A stretch of 13,520 bases of DNA, from contig SYAK01000220.1 of NCBI GenBank assembly GCA_005788935.1, positions 1 to 13,520 on the forward strand, written 5' to 3'. A model generated the notes under the pieces. That model was not told where the DNA came from. It did not search any database and saw only the letters and a program-made list of their open reading frames with translations. The translations under genes and the position numbers were made by a program. The DNA is from Pseudomonadota bacterium (GTDB lineage Bacteria; Myxococcota; UBA9042; PHBI01). Of the stretch, positions 13,158 to 13,520 are shown piece after piece; positions within the stretch are counted from its first letter, which is position 1; every line of letters starts with the position of its first letter.

Positions 13158-13520
13158 TTGAACACCCAAGGCCATGACAGCGACGGCGCCTGCCCCGTGG
13201 CGGACCGCTGCGGCGGGTGCCCGTGGCTCGGTGACGCGCCCGAGGCGCAACGCACGCGACGCCGGGCTCGCTTCGTCGCCGAGGTGCCCGGAGCGCGCGA
13301 GGCGCGTGTGTCGTTCAGCCCGGTCACCGGCCCGGGACGAGCCCGCGTCGAGGTCCAGGTCCGCGACGGGCGCCTCGGGATGCTCGGGCGGTCCGACGGC
13401 GCTGAGGCCTCGCTCGGGGTGCCCTCTGCACCGCCCTTTGTGCCCATCGACGACTGTCCGGCGGGCCGACCCGAGCTGCGGGCGTGGCTCGCGGCCATCA
13501 TCGCCGATCCGCCGCCGCTC
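13158..13520 (+). CDS. TrmA/RlmC/RlmD-family RNA (uracil-5-)-methyltransferase, 5' part only
   Basis: The window shows 121 codons, open to the right edge. The N-terminus has GACPVADRCGGCPW (Cys12, Cys18, Cys21) and, further on, PIDDCPAGRPEL (Cys100). Together these four make the [4Fe-4S] set of the RumA/RlmD and RumB/RlmC enzymes, which methylate U residues of 23S rRNA using SAM. GRLGMLGRSDG (71-81) resembles the GMLHRDG segment of RlmC. There is no N-terminal TRAM domain, as in RlmC. The SAM-binding and catalytic Cys regions lie beyond the window. The only usual start codon in frame before the cysteine motif is TTG at 13158; the next upstream stop in frame is at 13083-13085. The gene follows the cytochrome gene by 10 nt, so co-transcription is likely. 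The exact target (rRNA or tRNA position) cannot be told. Confidence 0.82.
   Translation, partial: MNTQGHDSDGACPVADRCGGCPWLGDAPEAQRTRRRARFVAEVPGAREARVSFSPVTGPGRARVEVQVRDGRLGMLGRSDGAEASLGVPSAPPFVPIDDCPAGRPELRAWLAAIIADPPPL

Noticed and set aside
12266..13501. 411-codon minus-strand frame over the cytochrome and methyltransferase genes
   Set aside because: It crosses three genes and a promoter region and is Arg/Ser/Gly-rich; both plus-strand genes have diagnostic cysteine motifs.

Overview
The window is about 13.5 kb of very GC-rich, densely coding bacterial DNA. Several traits suggest a Myxococcota/Bradymonadota-type (former Deltaproteobacteria) bacterium: big lipoproteins tethered by Asp/Ala/Pro-rich linkers, a ferrochelatase with an internal four-cysteine segment, and a CX4CH lipoprotein cytochrome. 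This placement is inference; no rRNA or other phylogenetic marker is present. I see no tRNA, rRNA, CRISPR array, insertion sequence or phage gene.

Layout, left to right. (1) A minus-strand group runs from 3463 down to 1: a 914-residue lipoprotein (A), a 76-residue HMA metal-binding protein, and a small two-helix membrane protein cut by the window edge. (2) A divergent intergenic region (3464-3623) leads into a plus-strand group: hemH (ferrochelatase), a large secreted protein with a probable Cys-His-Asp peptidase-like centre starting 2 nt after hemH, and a CruF/DUF422-like integral membrane protein. (3) A minus-strand UbiA-family prenyltransferase overlaps the CruF-like gene tail to tail by 23 bp. 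(4) Divergent from it is a PerM/AI-2E-family membrane protein. (5) A second minus-strand giant lipoprotein (B, 948 residues) is a full-length paralogue of A. (6) On the plus strand follow a small lipoprotein with a c-type haem motif and the start of a TrmA/RlmC/RlmD-family RNA methyltransferase, cut by the right edge.

The most unusual content is the lipoprotein pair. Both have a lipobox, an acidic linker, beta-sandwich-like segments, a cysteine-rich DUF2135/YfaP-like segment, a carboxypeptidase-regulatory-like segment, and a C-terminal domain resembling zinc metallopeptidases of the HExxH...EG type. In both copies the zinc histidines are replaced (REFFK and REFYK), so they look like conserved pseudoenzymes. 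All twelve non-lipidated cysteines are shared. The two copies lie in the same orientation around a block of about 6.1 kb that includes hemH. The second point of interest is the convergent CruF-like/UbiA pair, a combination known from C50 carotenoid pathways. Haem and metal themes recur (ferrochelatase, CX4CH cytochrome, HMA protein), but the sequence does not prove that these genes work together.
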